From positions 40,727 through 104,726 of the forward strand of contig PLRW01000029.1 of assembly GCA_003164955.1 (NCBI GenBank): a stretch of DNA of 64,000 nucleotides, given 5' to 3'. Origin of the DNA: Actinomycetota bacterium. GTDB taxonomy: Bacteria > Actinomycetota > Actinomycetes > Streptosporangiales > Streptosporangiaceae. Position 1 is the first letter of the stretch, and the number at the start of each line of letters is the position of its first letter. Positions 1 to 8,642 of the stretch are shown piece by piece. The notes beneath the pieces were generated by a model that was not told the origin of the DNA, made no database searches, and saw only the letters and a list, made by a program, of their open reading frames with translations. The translations under genes were made by a program, and so were the position numbers.

Positions 1-399
1 CCGGCGGCAAAAAGGTAACGCGAAGGTGGCCGGCGGGAAAATAGTGTCTCGGCGGCCTGGTGGGCCAGCGCGCATAAATCGCGACGGCTAATAGATCGTC
101 ACGCGCCGATAATGATGGCCGCTTCCGGTGGCTTTCGGCCGGCCTGGATACGTCGCCGAATGTGGGAAATGTCATGAGGATTGCGGTCGCGCGGGGCAAT
201 TATGAATTGCTGCGCCAGCGGGGCGGAATCTCCATCCCCACGGCGGCTGCGCTCGCTGTTAGCGGCGCCGGAGGCGCTAGGGCCGCGCGGCGGCCCGGAC
301 TGGCCAGCCCCCAGGCATCCCGGCAGGACGCGCCCGCCTGCCGGTGCCCGGCCGGATGATTGCCGTGCTCACGAAATGAACAGCCAATAGCTAGGTGAA

Positions 400-432
400 G
401 TTCACGTTTCGTTTGCCTGCAATTAACCTTCG
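400..432 (+). promoter_or_regulatory. Putative PHO box (PhoP-binding 11-bp direct repeat units) upstream of pstS
   Basis: GTTCACGTTTC|GTTTGCCTGCA|ATTAACCTTCG: three consecutive 11-nt units, the first matching the actinobacterial GTTCAYYYR-type PHO unit; located 230 bp upstream of pstS. Confidence 0.7.
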
Positions 433-662
433 GAATATTACCGTGGGCGGCGACATATGGCGCACACCGGGCTAACCGGTGAGCTTGACGTGACTGGCGA
501 GGTGCTTTAATCGACCGCTAGCATCACCGTCGGTTAGGCCGGCAATCGGCGTATATGATCCCGCTGGCACCATCCTGGCAGTCCTCGTGGCCGGCCTGAT
601 CGGCAGGTAATAAGCAATACCTGCGGCCACGCTTGTCAAGTAATAACAAAGGGGTATCTAAT

Positions 663-1784
663 ATGCAACGTGTGCGCATTCAGGGGCTCGCGGCGGCGGG
701 CGTCACCGTCGCCGCCTTGTCCCTTGCCGCCTGCAGTTCGAGTGGATCGAGCAGCGGCTCCGGCGCGAGCAGCAGTCCCTCGTCGGGCAGCAGCAGCGCC
801 GCCGCCAAGCTCTCGGGCACGGTGAATGCGAGCGGATCGACGTTCCAGACCACCTTCCAGCAGACGGCCATCCAGAGCTTCAAGTCGATCCAGCCGGGCC
901 TGACGGTCAACTACGGCAGCGGCGGCTCGGGCAAGGGGCGGACGGACCTGGCCTCCGGCGTCGTCAACTTCGCAGGCTCGGACTCGCCGATCCCAGCCAG
1001 TCAAACGTCCCTCTTCAAGGGCAAGACGGTGCTCTACTTCCCCGTCGTGATCGGCCCGATCACGGTGTCCTACAACCTGTCCGGCGTGACGAACCTGAAG
1101 CTGGACGCGCCGACGATCGCGAAGATCTTCCAGGCTCAGATCACCACGTGGAACGACCCGGCGATCAAGGCGCTCAACCCGGGGGTCACCCTGCCCAGCA
1201 CGGCGATCACCATCGCCCGCCGCTCCGACTCCTCGGGTACCACGCAGAACTTCTCCGAGTTCCTGGTGAAGGGCGCGCCCGGGGTCTGGAAGCTGGGCAG
1301 CAGCTCCACCATCGCCTGGCCCGCGAACAGCCGCGGCGGCAGCGGCAACGGCGGGGTGGACCAGATCATCAAGACCACGCCCGGCGCCATCGGGTACGTG
1401 GACTACGCCGACGCCAAGGCGTCCAACCTGGTCTCCGCTTCGGTCAAGAACTCGGCCGGCGACTACGTCGCGCCCTCGATCTCGGCGGCCTCGGCCGCGG
1501 CCGGCCAGGCCACCGTCGCGTCCGACCTGACGTTCAGCGCGATCTGGGCGCCCGGCGCCAGCTCGTACCCGATCACCTACCAGTCGTGGGATCTGGTCTA
1601 CGAGGCCCAGTCGAGCTCGACGACGGCCGCGAACCTCAAGGGCTACCTCGGCTACCTGCTCGGCGCCGGCCAGAAGCTGCTCCCCGAGCTGAACTACGCG
1701 CCGCTGCCGTCCAACATCGACGGCATGGCGGTGGCGCAGCTCAGCAAGATCGGGTCGGCGGCGCCGGCGCCGTCTTCGTCGTGA
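663..1784 (+). CDS. pstS: Phosphate ABC transporter substrate-binding lipoprotein PstS
   Basis: Lipobox LAAC, PstS motifs (GSTFQ, GSGGSGKGRTDLASG, RRSDSSGTT), followed by pstCAB; ATG at 663 preceded by AAAGGGG. Confidence 0.95.
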   Translation: MQRVRIQGLAAAGVTVAALSLAACSSSGSSSGSGASSSPSSGSSSAAAKLSGTVNASGSTFQTTFQQTAIQSFKSIQPGLTVNYGSGGSGKGRTDLASGVVNFAGSDSPIPASQTSLFKGKTVLYFPVVIGPITVSYNLSGVTNLKLDAPTIAKIFQAQITTWNDPAIKALNPGVTLPSTAITIARRSDSSGTTQNFSEFLVKGAPGVWKLGSSSTIAWPANSRGGSGNGGVDQIIKTTPGAIGYVDYADAKASNLVSASVKNSAGDYVAPSISAASAAAGQATVASDLTFSAIWAPGASSYPITYQSWDLVYEAQSSSTTAANLKGYLGYLLGAGQKLLPELNYAPLPSNIDGMAVAQLSKIGSAAPAPSSS

Positions 1785-1821
1785 GCCGGATGATACAGAG
1801 CGAGCAGATCGGCCGATATTT

Positions 1822-2796
1822 GTGAGTACCGTCACATCGGCGGAGCGGGCCGCGCCCGCCGGCGCCCTGTCGGAGCGGAGGCCTCTCGGCGACCGCGTCT
1901 TCCAGATCCTCGCGCTGGCGGCCGGCCTGCTGGTCCTGGTGATCCTGGTCCTGATCGCCGAATCGACCAGCCAGCAGGCCACGTCCTGGTTCAGTTCGGA
2001 AGGTTTCAGCGGGATTTTCTCCGTCGCCTGGAACCCGGCCGCCGGGAAGTTCGGCGCGATGGCGTTCGTCTACGGCACGGTCATCTCGTCGGCGATCGCC
2101 GTCGTGCTGGCCGTGCCGGTCAGCGTGGCCATCGCGCTGTTGCTGACCGAGGTCGTCTCGCGGCGGTGGGCGCGGCCGATCGTGTACGTGATCGACCTGC
2201 TGGCCGTGGTCCCGTCGGTGGTCTGGGGCCTGTGGGGGATCCTGGTCTTCGTGCCCTGGCTGAACGGCATCTACAGCTCGATCGGCTCGGGGGTCAAGGG
2301 AACCCCGGTGGTCGGGAACCTGTTCGGGCCGCAGACCAGCGGGGCCTCGTTCTTCACCGCCGGCATCGTTCTGGCCTTTATGATCACGCCGATCGTGACC
2401 TCGCTGTCGCGTGAGGTCATCGCGACCGTGCCGGCCATCGACCGGGAAGGCGCGTATGCGCTGGGCGCCACCCGCCTGGAGATGATCCGCGGCGCGGTCT
2501 GGCCGCACAGCCAGGGCGGCATCGTCGGGGCGGTGCTGCTCGGGCTGGGCCGGGCGATGGGCGAGACGATCGCGGTTGCGCTCGTGATCGGCTCGTCGGC
2601 CCAGATCACGTCGCACCTGCTCGCCCCGGGCGACTCCATGGCCGCGGTCATCGCGAGCGAGTTCGGCGAGGCTTCCGGCGTGTTCCGCGCCGGGCTGATA
2701 GGGCTCGGCGTGCTGCTGTTCGTCCTGACGATCTTCATCAACATCTTGGCCCGGTCGGTCGTGGCACGCTCCACCCGCCGTGCGAGGGGGGCCTGA
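1822..2796 (+). CDS. pstC: Phosphate ABC transporter permease PstC
   Basis: Multi-TM permease with EGAYALGATRLEMI loop and GRAMGETIAV; operon position. Confidence 0.95.
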   Translation: MSTVTSAERAAPAGALSERRPLGDRVFQILALAAGLLVLVILVLIAESTSQQATSWFSSEGFSGIFSVAWNPAAGKFGAMAFVYGTVISSAIAVVLAVPVSVAIALLLTEVVSRRWARPIVYVIDLLAVVPSVVWGLWGILVFVPWLNGIYSSIGSGVKGTPVVGNLFGPQTSGASFFTAGIVLAFMITPIVTSLSREVIATVPAIDREGAYALGATRLEMIRGAVWPHSQGGIVGAVLLGLGRAMGETIAVALVIGSSAQITSHLLAPGDSMAAVIASEFGEASGVFRAGLIGLGVLLFVLTIFINILARSVVARSTRRARGA

Positions 2797-3683
2797 TGGC
2801 GGTAACCGCCGAGCCGAAGGTCGACTTGCGCGAGCCGGCCTCCTGGCGGCGCACCAAGAACCGCATCGTGACCGCGCTCATGTACTTCGCGCTCGTGCTG
2901 GTCATCGTCCCGCTGGGGTTCGTCCTGTTCACGGTGATCAGCAAGGGCGCCTCGATCATCAGCGGGCAGTTCCTGACCGCCGCGATCCCGCCGCAGGTGC
3001 TGCCCGGCGGCATCGGCGGCATGGGCCCGGCGGTGGTCGGCACGCTGGAGATCACCGGCCTGGCCACGCTGATGGCCGTGCCGCTCGGCGTGCTCGGCGC
3101 GGTCTACCTCAACGAGTACGGCGGCAGGAACCTGCTGGCCCGGCTCATCGGGTTCTTCTCCGACGTGATGACGGGTGTCCCGTCGATCGTGATGGGGCTG
3201 TTCATCTACGCGATCTGGGTGGTGCACTTCGGCTTCTCGGGCCTGGCCGGCGCGTTCGCGCTGGCCTGCCTGATGCTGCCGGTGGTGATCCGCTCCAGCG
3301 ACGAGATGCTCAAGCTGGTGCCGAACGCGCTGCGCGAGGGCAGCTACGCCCTCGGCGCCACCCGGGCCCGGGTGACGCTGACCGTGGTGCTGCCCACGGC
3401 GATCGGCGGCATCGTCAGCGGCGCCCTGCTCGCCGTGGCCCGCGCCGCGGGCGAGACGGCGCCGCTGCTGTTCACCATCCTGACGGTAACCGCCACCAAC
3501 ACGAACGTGTTCAGCGGCGCCAACACGTCGCTGCCGTCGCAGATCTTCTCGAACGCGATCCTGCCGTATTCCGGCGCGCAGTCCCGCGCGTGGGGAGCGG
3601 CGCTGACGCTCATCGCGATCGCGTTTATCCTCATGATCGTCGCCCGCGTTATCACCGCACGATTCACCAGACTGGGGCGCTGA
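2796..3683 (+). CDS. pstA: Phosphate ABC transporter permease PstA
   Basis: Multi-TM permease, [13 protein letters not shown] and [13 protein letters not shown] motifs; overlaps pstC stop. Confidence 0.95.
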   Translation: MAVTAEPKVDLREPASWRRTKNRIVTALMYFALVLVIVPLGFVLFTVISKGASIISGQFLTAAIPPQVLPGGIGGMGPAVVGTLEITGLATLMAVPLGVLGAVYLNEYGGRNLLARLIGFFSDVMTGVPSIVMGLFIYAIWVVHFGFSGLAGAFALACLMLPVVIRSSDEMLKLVPNALREGSYALGATRARVTLTVVLPTAIGGIVSGALLAVARAAGETAPLLFTILTVTATNTNVFSGANTSLPSQIFSNAILPYSGAQSRAWGAALTLIAIAFILMIVARVITARFTRLGR

Positions 3684-3690
3684 GGAAGTC

Positions 3691-4569
3691 ATGGAACAGC
3701 AGCCAGAGCAGAACGTCACCGAACGCCAGCGGACCGAGCCGGTGGTCCAGCAGCAAGAGCGGCAGGAAGACCAGACAGCACCGGAGGCACGTGTCTTCGA
3801 GACGAAGAACGTCTCGCTCTGGTACAGCGCCTTCCGGGCCGTCACGGACGTCTCGCTGTCCGTACACGAGAACGAGATCACGGCCTTCATCGGCCCGTCC
3901 GGGTGCGGCAAGACGACGGTGCTGCGGACGCTGAACCGGATGAACGACCTGGTGGTGGGCGCTCGCGTCGAGGGTGACGTGTGGTATCGCGGCGAGTCGC
4001 TGTACGCCAAGGATGTGTCCGCGATAGCCGTGCGCCGCCGCATCGGCATGGTCTTCCAGAAGCCGAACCCGTTCCCGAAGTCCATCTACGACAACGTCGC
4101 CTACGGGCCCCGCATCAACGGTATCCACAACCGCGGCAAGCTGGAAGAGATCGTCGAGCGCTCGCTGCGCCAGGCCGCGCTGTGGGACGAGGTGAAGAAC
4201 CGGCTCAAGGCGTCGGCCCTGGGCCTGTCCGGCGGTCAGGCGCAGCGGCTGTGCATCGCCCGCACGCTCGCCGTCGAGCCGGACGTCGTCCTCATGGACG
4301 AGCCCTGCTCGGCGCTCGACCCGATCGCGACCGCCGCCATCGAGGACCTGATGCACGAGATCAAGTCCCGGTACACGATCGTCATCGTCACGCACAACAT
4401 GCAGCAGGCCACCCGGGTCAGCGACCGCACCGCCTTCTTCTCCGTGCTCCGCGACGAAAAGAGCGATACCCGCACGGGCGTTCTCGTCGAGTACGGCCGG
4501 ACCGAGCAGATCTTCCAGGACCCACAGGACAGCCGCACGAAGGCCTACGTCACCGGCCGGATGGGCTGA
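3691..4569 (+). CDS. pstB: Phosphate ABC transporter ATP-binding protein PstB
   Basis: Walker [10 protein letters not shown], signature LSGGQAQR, Walker [14 protein letters not shown]. Confidence 0.96.
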   Translation: MEQQPEQNVTERQRTEPVVQQQERQEDQTAPEARVFETKNVSLWYSAFRAVTDVSLSVHENEITAFIGPSGCGKTTVLRTLNRMNDLVVGARVEGDVWYRGESLYAKDVSAIAVRRRIGMVFQKPNPFPKSIYDNVAYGPRINGIHNRGKLEEIVERSLRQAALWDEVKNRLKASALGLSGGQAQRLCIARTLAVEPDVVLMDEPCSALDPIATAAIEDLMHEIKSRYTIVIVTHNMQQATRVSDRTAFFSVLRDEKSDTRTGVLVEYGRTEQIFQDPQDSRTKAYVTGRMG

Positions 4570-4572
4570 GCC

Positions 4573-5025
4573 GTGCCCGGAATCGTCGTCGGTGTGGACG
4601 GCTCGGATCACTCGCTTCACGCCGTCCGCTGGGCCATGCGGGAGGCCGTCCTGCGCCATCTCCCGCTGACCGTCATGACGGTGCACCCGGACCCCGTTCG
4701 CCCGGTCACGGGGGTCTACTGGGGCCTGCGCAGCTACCCCGAGAACAGCTTTGACCCGGACCTGGTGCGGGCGGCGGTTCGGGAATTCGTGGACAAGGTC
4801 ACGAGCGAGATCGGCGGGACGGCGCCCGAGGTCACCGTGAACGTGGCCACCGGGGAACCGGCGGAAGAACTCATCAGGGCCTCGCGGGACGCCGACCTGC
4901 TGGTCGTGGGGTCGCGCGGCGGCGGCGGGTTCGGCCGCCTGCTGATGGGTTCGGTAAGCACTCAGGTCACCCACCACGCCGAATGCCCCGTAGTGGTCAT
5001 CCCCGGCGCGAATAGAGGACTTTGA
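4573..5025 (+). CDS. Universal stress protein (UspA family)
   Basis: GVDGSDHS start and C-terminal VVGSRGGGGFGRLLMGSVSTQVTHHAECPVVVI. Confidence 0.9.
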   Translation: MPGIVVGVDGSDHSLHAVRWAMREAVLRHLPLTVMTVHPDPVRPVTGVYWGLRSYPENSFDPDLVRAAVREFVDKVTSEIGGTAPEVTVNVATGEPAEELIRASRDADLLVVGSRGGGGFGRLLMGSVSTQVTHHAECPVVVIPGANRGL

Positions 5026-5027
5026 CC

Positions 5028-5672
5028 ATGGCTGAGCACCGGCAGGCGTTCCAGCGTGAGCTGGAGACCATCGAGACCAAGATTATCGAAATGTTCGGCA
5101 TGGTCGCCGAGGACCTGTCCCAGGCGACCGATGCCCTGCTGGGCGGCGACAACGAAGTGGTCAAGTTGCTGGCCGAGCGCGAGGCGATCATCGAGGCGCT
5201 CTATCCGGAGATCGAGGCCACGGTCGACCGGAACATCCTGCTCCAGGCGCCCGTCGCCGAGGACCTGCGCTTCCTGCTGTCCGTGCTGCGCATCGTGCCC
5301 GAGCTCGAGCGCTCCCATGCCCTGGTCGAGCACATCGCCCGCCGGGCCAACCACATCCTCAGCGACGACCTCACCCCCCGTACCCGTGGTCTGGTCGAGC
5401 GGATGGGCGACGTCGTGTCCGACATGTGGCGCCGGGCCGCGGACTCCTGGTACCAGCGGGACGGTTCCGCGGCGGCCATACTGGCCGAACGTGACGAGGA
5501 GATGGATGAGCTGCACGCGAGCCTGATCGCCGAGCTCGCCTCGGGACAGATGGCACTCCCGGTGACGATGGAGATGACGCTGGTGGCGCGCTTCTACGAG
5601 CGTCTCGGCGACCACGCCGTCAACGTCGCCCGCCGCGTGGTCTACCTGGCCGGATCCCAGACGGCAGAATGA
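5028..5672 (+). CDS. phoU: Phosphate signalling complex protein PhoU
   Basis: PhoU-type repeated helical ERxEAI/R-LGDHAVNVA motifs; follows pst genes; ATG at 5028 (TTG at 5022 possible). Confidence 0.92.
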   Translation: MAEHRQAFQRELETIETKIIEMFGMVAEDLSQATDALLGGDNEVVKLLAEREAIIEALYPEIEATVDRNILLQAPVAEDLRFLLSVLRIVPELERSHALVEHIARRANHILSDDLTPRTRGLVERMGDVVSDMWRRAADSWYQRDGSAAAILAERDEEMDELHASLIAELASGQMALPVTMEMTLVARFYERLGDHAVNVARRVVYLAGSQTAE

Positions 5673-6553
5673 CGGCCGGGCTCGAGCGCGGGGGCGGGAC
5701 GGCGGCCGGGGGTGATGACCAGGCCGCGGACAAGGGCGACGGACGGCCGGCCCGGGACGGTCCCGGTCCCCGGGGCTCGGCCGCCGGGGTCCTGGCCGAC
5801 CGGATGGCGGCGGCTCTCGTGCACCGCGAGCCGGGGTGGAAGCTGCCCCGGCGCAGCGCGCTGGCGCGGCGCTTCAGCGTGAGCGTGGCGGAGATCGACG
5901 TCGCCGTGGCGGAACTGTCCCGGCGGTCGCTGCTGCGCAAGCTGCCGGACGGGCAGCTGTACCGGGCCAGCCCGGCCGAGTACCAGATCCCCATCGAGGG
6001 CCTGGCCGGGCTCAGCACGACCGTCGACCCGATGGGCAGCACGATCGTCTGCCAGGCCAAGCACGTATCCCGGCGCCCGGCGCCCCAGGACATCTGCTGG
6101 GCCCTGGGGCTCGAGCCGGAGACGCAGGTCCGGGTCATCCGCTGCCTGTGGGCCTCGGGCGATTTCCCGGTGGCGATGTCCACCGCCTACCTGCCGCAAT
6201 CTCCCGGCCCCCGCCGGTCCGCGGGCGACCGGGTCAGCGCCCCGCACGACGAGGGCGGCGAATCCGGCTGGGCTCCCGGGTTCGACGAGGTGCTCTCCGC
6301 GCCGCCCGCTGACCCGGCCGCGGAGAAGGGCGCGGACCCCGGTGTGGCGGGACGCCCGGCCGCGCTGAACGTGGAGCTGTGCCCGCCGCAGCCGTCGATC
6401 GCCCGCGGGCTGCGCCTGGCCCCCGGGCAGTCGGCGATTACCGTGACCATCAGGTTCGACGACTCGTCGGTCCCGGTGGCCCTGACCGTGGTCATGCTGC
6501 GGCCCGATTTCTTCAAAGTCTCGGTCGAGACAGCGGCCGCACCGGCCACCTGA
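5669..6553 (+). CDS. GntR-family transcriptional regulator with UTRA-like effector domain
   Basis: N-terminal wHTH (GWKLPRRSALARRFSVSVAEIDVAVAELSRRSLLRKLPDGQLY), UTRA-like C-terminal region. Confidence 0.8.
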   Translation: MTAGLERGGGTAAGGDDQAADKGDGRPARDGPGPRGSAAGVLADRMAAALVHREPGWKLPRRSALARRFSVSVAEIDVAVAELSRRSLLRKLPDGQLYRASPAEYQIPIEGLAGLSTTVDPMGSTIVCQAKHVSRRPAPQDICWALGLEPETQVRVIRCLWASGDFPVAMSTAYLPQSPGPRRSAGDRVSAPHDEGGESGWAPGFDEVLSAPPADPAAEKGADPGVAGRPAALNVELCPPQPSIARGLRLAPGQSAITVTIRFDDSSVPVALTVVMLRPDFFKVSVETAAAPAT

Positions 6554-6638
6554 CCGGCTGCGGAAACGGCACGGACGGCACCCGGGCCGTCTGATACGCC
6601 GGGCCTGTGGACACGCGCCGCCGATTGCTGCGAACCTA

Positions 6639-8642
6639 ATGCCGATGCCAGCCGAGCCGGTATCAGCGGCGGAGCGCGCGCCACGGCGCGCACGCTACGT
6701 GATACCCAGAGATACTCCGCGCCGTGGTGAGTTCCTGGCTGCGATCGGTGTCGCCCTGGTCGTCCTGCACGTGATCTTCGCCCAGCTGACACTGGTCCTG
6801 GCGCTCGTCTTCCTCGGCGTCACCAGGGTGAGCCGGTGGCGCCCGGCGTGGCTGGCCGCCCCGGCCGCCGCCGGCCTGGTGTGGACGCTGGCCATCGGGC
6901 CCGCCGCGGCCGCCGCGGGGTTCACGGCGGGTCCCGCGCGGGTGGCCTCCTACCTGGACGGGATTTTCGGCCATTCCGCGCGGCTGCTGCACCTGGGCGT
7001 GGCGTACACGGGCATGGGGCACTGGCTGCCCCGGCAGCTCCCGATCGCGCTGATGGCCGGGGCCGCGGAGGCCGCCCTCGCCGCCTGGCTGGACTGGCTG
7101 CACACCGACGAGTGGGACGTCCGGCCGCCGCGTCCCGGCCTGATCGTCGCGATCCGGCGCGCCGTGGTTGTCCGTTCGGTGCGATCCGGCGGGGTTGTCA
7201 TCAGGAACGGTGCCTGCCTGGGGGTGGACGAGCTTTCCGGAGCGCGGGCGGCCCTGTCCTGGCCCGAGATGGCCGGCGGCGTGCTGGTCGCCGGCGCGCC
7301 CCGGTCCGGCACCACGACCAGCAGTTTCCAGCTCGTGCAGGCCGCGGTACGGCTACGGAAGCCGGTCATCGTCGTCAGCCTCGGCAGCGGCACCGAGCTC
7401 GCCGCGTCGCTGTCCGCCGTCTGTGCCGCGGCCGGCGCGCCGTTCTGCGAGTTCAGCGCGGCCGGGCCGGCCTCGTATGAGCCGTTCCGCTACGGAAGCC
7501 CGGCGCGGCGGGCCTCGCTGGTCACAGCCATGCTCAACTGGTCCGGCACGGTCGACCATTACCGGCGGAGCTTCGGCGCCTATCTCACCGACGTGTTCGA
7601 GATCATCGAGGCGGCGCCGGCCGACCCGCGCATCCCCGTGCTCGACGACGTGGCGCACCTGCTTGATCCGCTCGCGCTGGAGGCACGCCTGGAGCAGGTG
7701 CCTGCGCACCACCCCCGGCGCCCGCAGATCACCGAACGGGCCCGCGCAGGGGTCAGCCAGGCCCAGGCCGATCCGGCGTTCTTGATGACCGCGGCCACCC
7801 AGCTGGGCCAGCTGCGCGCTTCGCCGCTCGGGCGCTGGCTCCGGCCGGCCGGAGCCGCCCGCACGCACATCGATATCGGCCGGGTCGTCCGCGAGCGCGC
7901 CGTCGTGCTGTTCTCCCTGGGCTCACCCGGTCACGCCAGCGCCGCGGCCCGGCTCGCGTGGCTGGCCGGGCAGGACATCCTGGCCGCCGATGAGGACCTG
8001 TGCGAGATCGGCATTGACGGCGACGGCCTCGCGTGGTTCGACCACTGTGAGGGACTCCCGCAGCCCATGCTCCGGGACCTGATTACCCGCGGTGCCGAGG
8101 CCGGGCTGCCGGTCCTGCTCACCACCACGTCCGCGCGGGCCGGCGCAGGTGTGGCCGACCAGGTGAACGCGCTGCTCATCCACCGTATGCCCGACGCCGA
8201 CAGCGCCGAGCGCTTCGCCGGGCAGACCGGGGAGCGGCTCATCCCCGAGCCCGGGGCCGGCCCGCCACCCGCCGGGCCGGCCGGGGGCACGTCCCGTGCG
8301 GCGAGACCGGGTACCCCGCCGATCTCAGCGCCCTCCGCGGCTCCCGCGACTCCTGCGCTCCCGGCCGGCGGGACCGGGAGGTACATCGCCACGGCGACCA
8401 GAGCACGAGCAGCCAGCCCGGCGCCGTCCTCGTTCGCCCGTCAGCCCCGGGTCCCGGCCGCCCGGCTGCAGCAACTCGGCCGCGGTGAGTTCGCGCTGGT
8501 GGTCAGGCGTCCCGCCGAGCGCCTGGTGGCCGCGGCGCGGACCGTGCCCGCCAGCGTTCCCGGGCCGGCGCCCGCCGATGCCGGTGGCGCCCCACCGGCG
8601 ACGGCCGCTCCGGCCGGCCTCCCCGCGGAGGGAACGTCATGA
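6639..8642 (+). CDS. Membrane protein with type IV coupling protein/TraG-like P-loop domain, degenerate Walker A
   Basis: N-terminal TM helices, GVLVAGAPRSGTTTSS (GxxxxGKT-like position without Lys), C-terminal LAWFDHCEGLPQPMLRDLITRGAEAGLPVLLTTTSA...ADSAERFAGQTG resembling the T4CP Walker B/sensor region. Confidence 0.6.
   Translation: MPMPAEPVSAAERAPRRARYVIPRDTPRRGEFLAAIGVALVVLHVIFAQLTLVLALVFLGVTRVSRWRPAWLAAPAAAGLVWTLAIGPAAAAAGFTAGPARVASYLDGIFGHSARLLHLGVAYTGMGHWLPRQLPIALMAGAAEAALAAWLDWLHTDEWDVRPPRPGLIVAIRRAVVVRSVRSGGVVIRNGACLGVDELSGARAALSWPEMAGGVLVAGAPRSGTTTSSFQLVQAAVRLRKPVIVVSLGSGTELAASLSAVCAAAGAPFCEFSAAGPASYEPFRYGSPARRASLVTAMLNWSGTVDHYRRSFGAYLTDVFEIIEAAPADPRIPVLDDVAHLLDPLALEARLEQVPAHHPRRPQITERARAGVSQAQADPAFLMTAATQLGQLRASPLGRWLRPAGAARTHIDIGRVVRERAVVLFSLGSPGHASAAARLAWLAGQDILAADEDLCEIGIDGDGLAWFDHCEGLPQPMLRDLITRGAEAGLPVLLTTTSARAGAGVADQVNALLIHRMPDADSAERFAGQTGERLIPEPGAGPPPAGPAGGTSRAARPGTPPISAPSAAPATPALPAGGTGRYIATATRARAASPAPSSFARQPRVPAARLQQLGRGEFALVVRRPAERLVAAARTVPASVPGPAPADAGGAPPATAAPAGLPAEGTS

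Noticed and set aside
636-1982. 448-aa antisense ORF opposite pstS
   Set aside because: Arg-rich shadow frame of a confident CDS.
2271-4085. 604-aa antisense ORF opposite pstC/pstA/pstB
   Set aside because: Antisense of confident ABC transporter genes, with low-complexity R/H/D-rich composition typical of shadow frames.
7293-7316. Intact Walker A in the first trio protein
   Set aside because: Sequence is GAPRSGTT; the required Lys is absent, so it is not called a functional ATPase.
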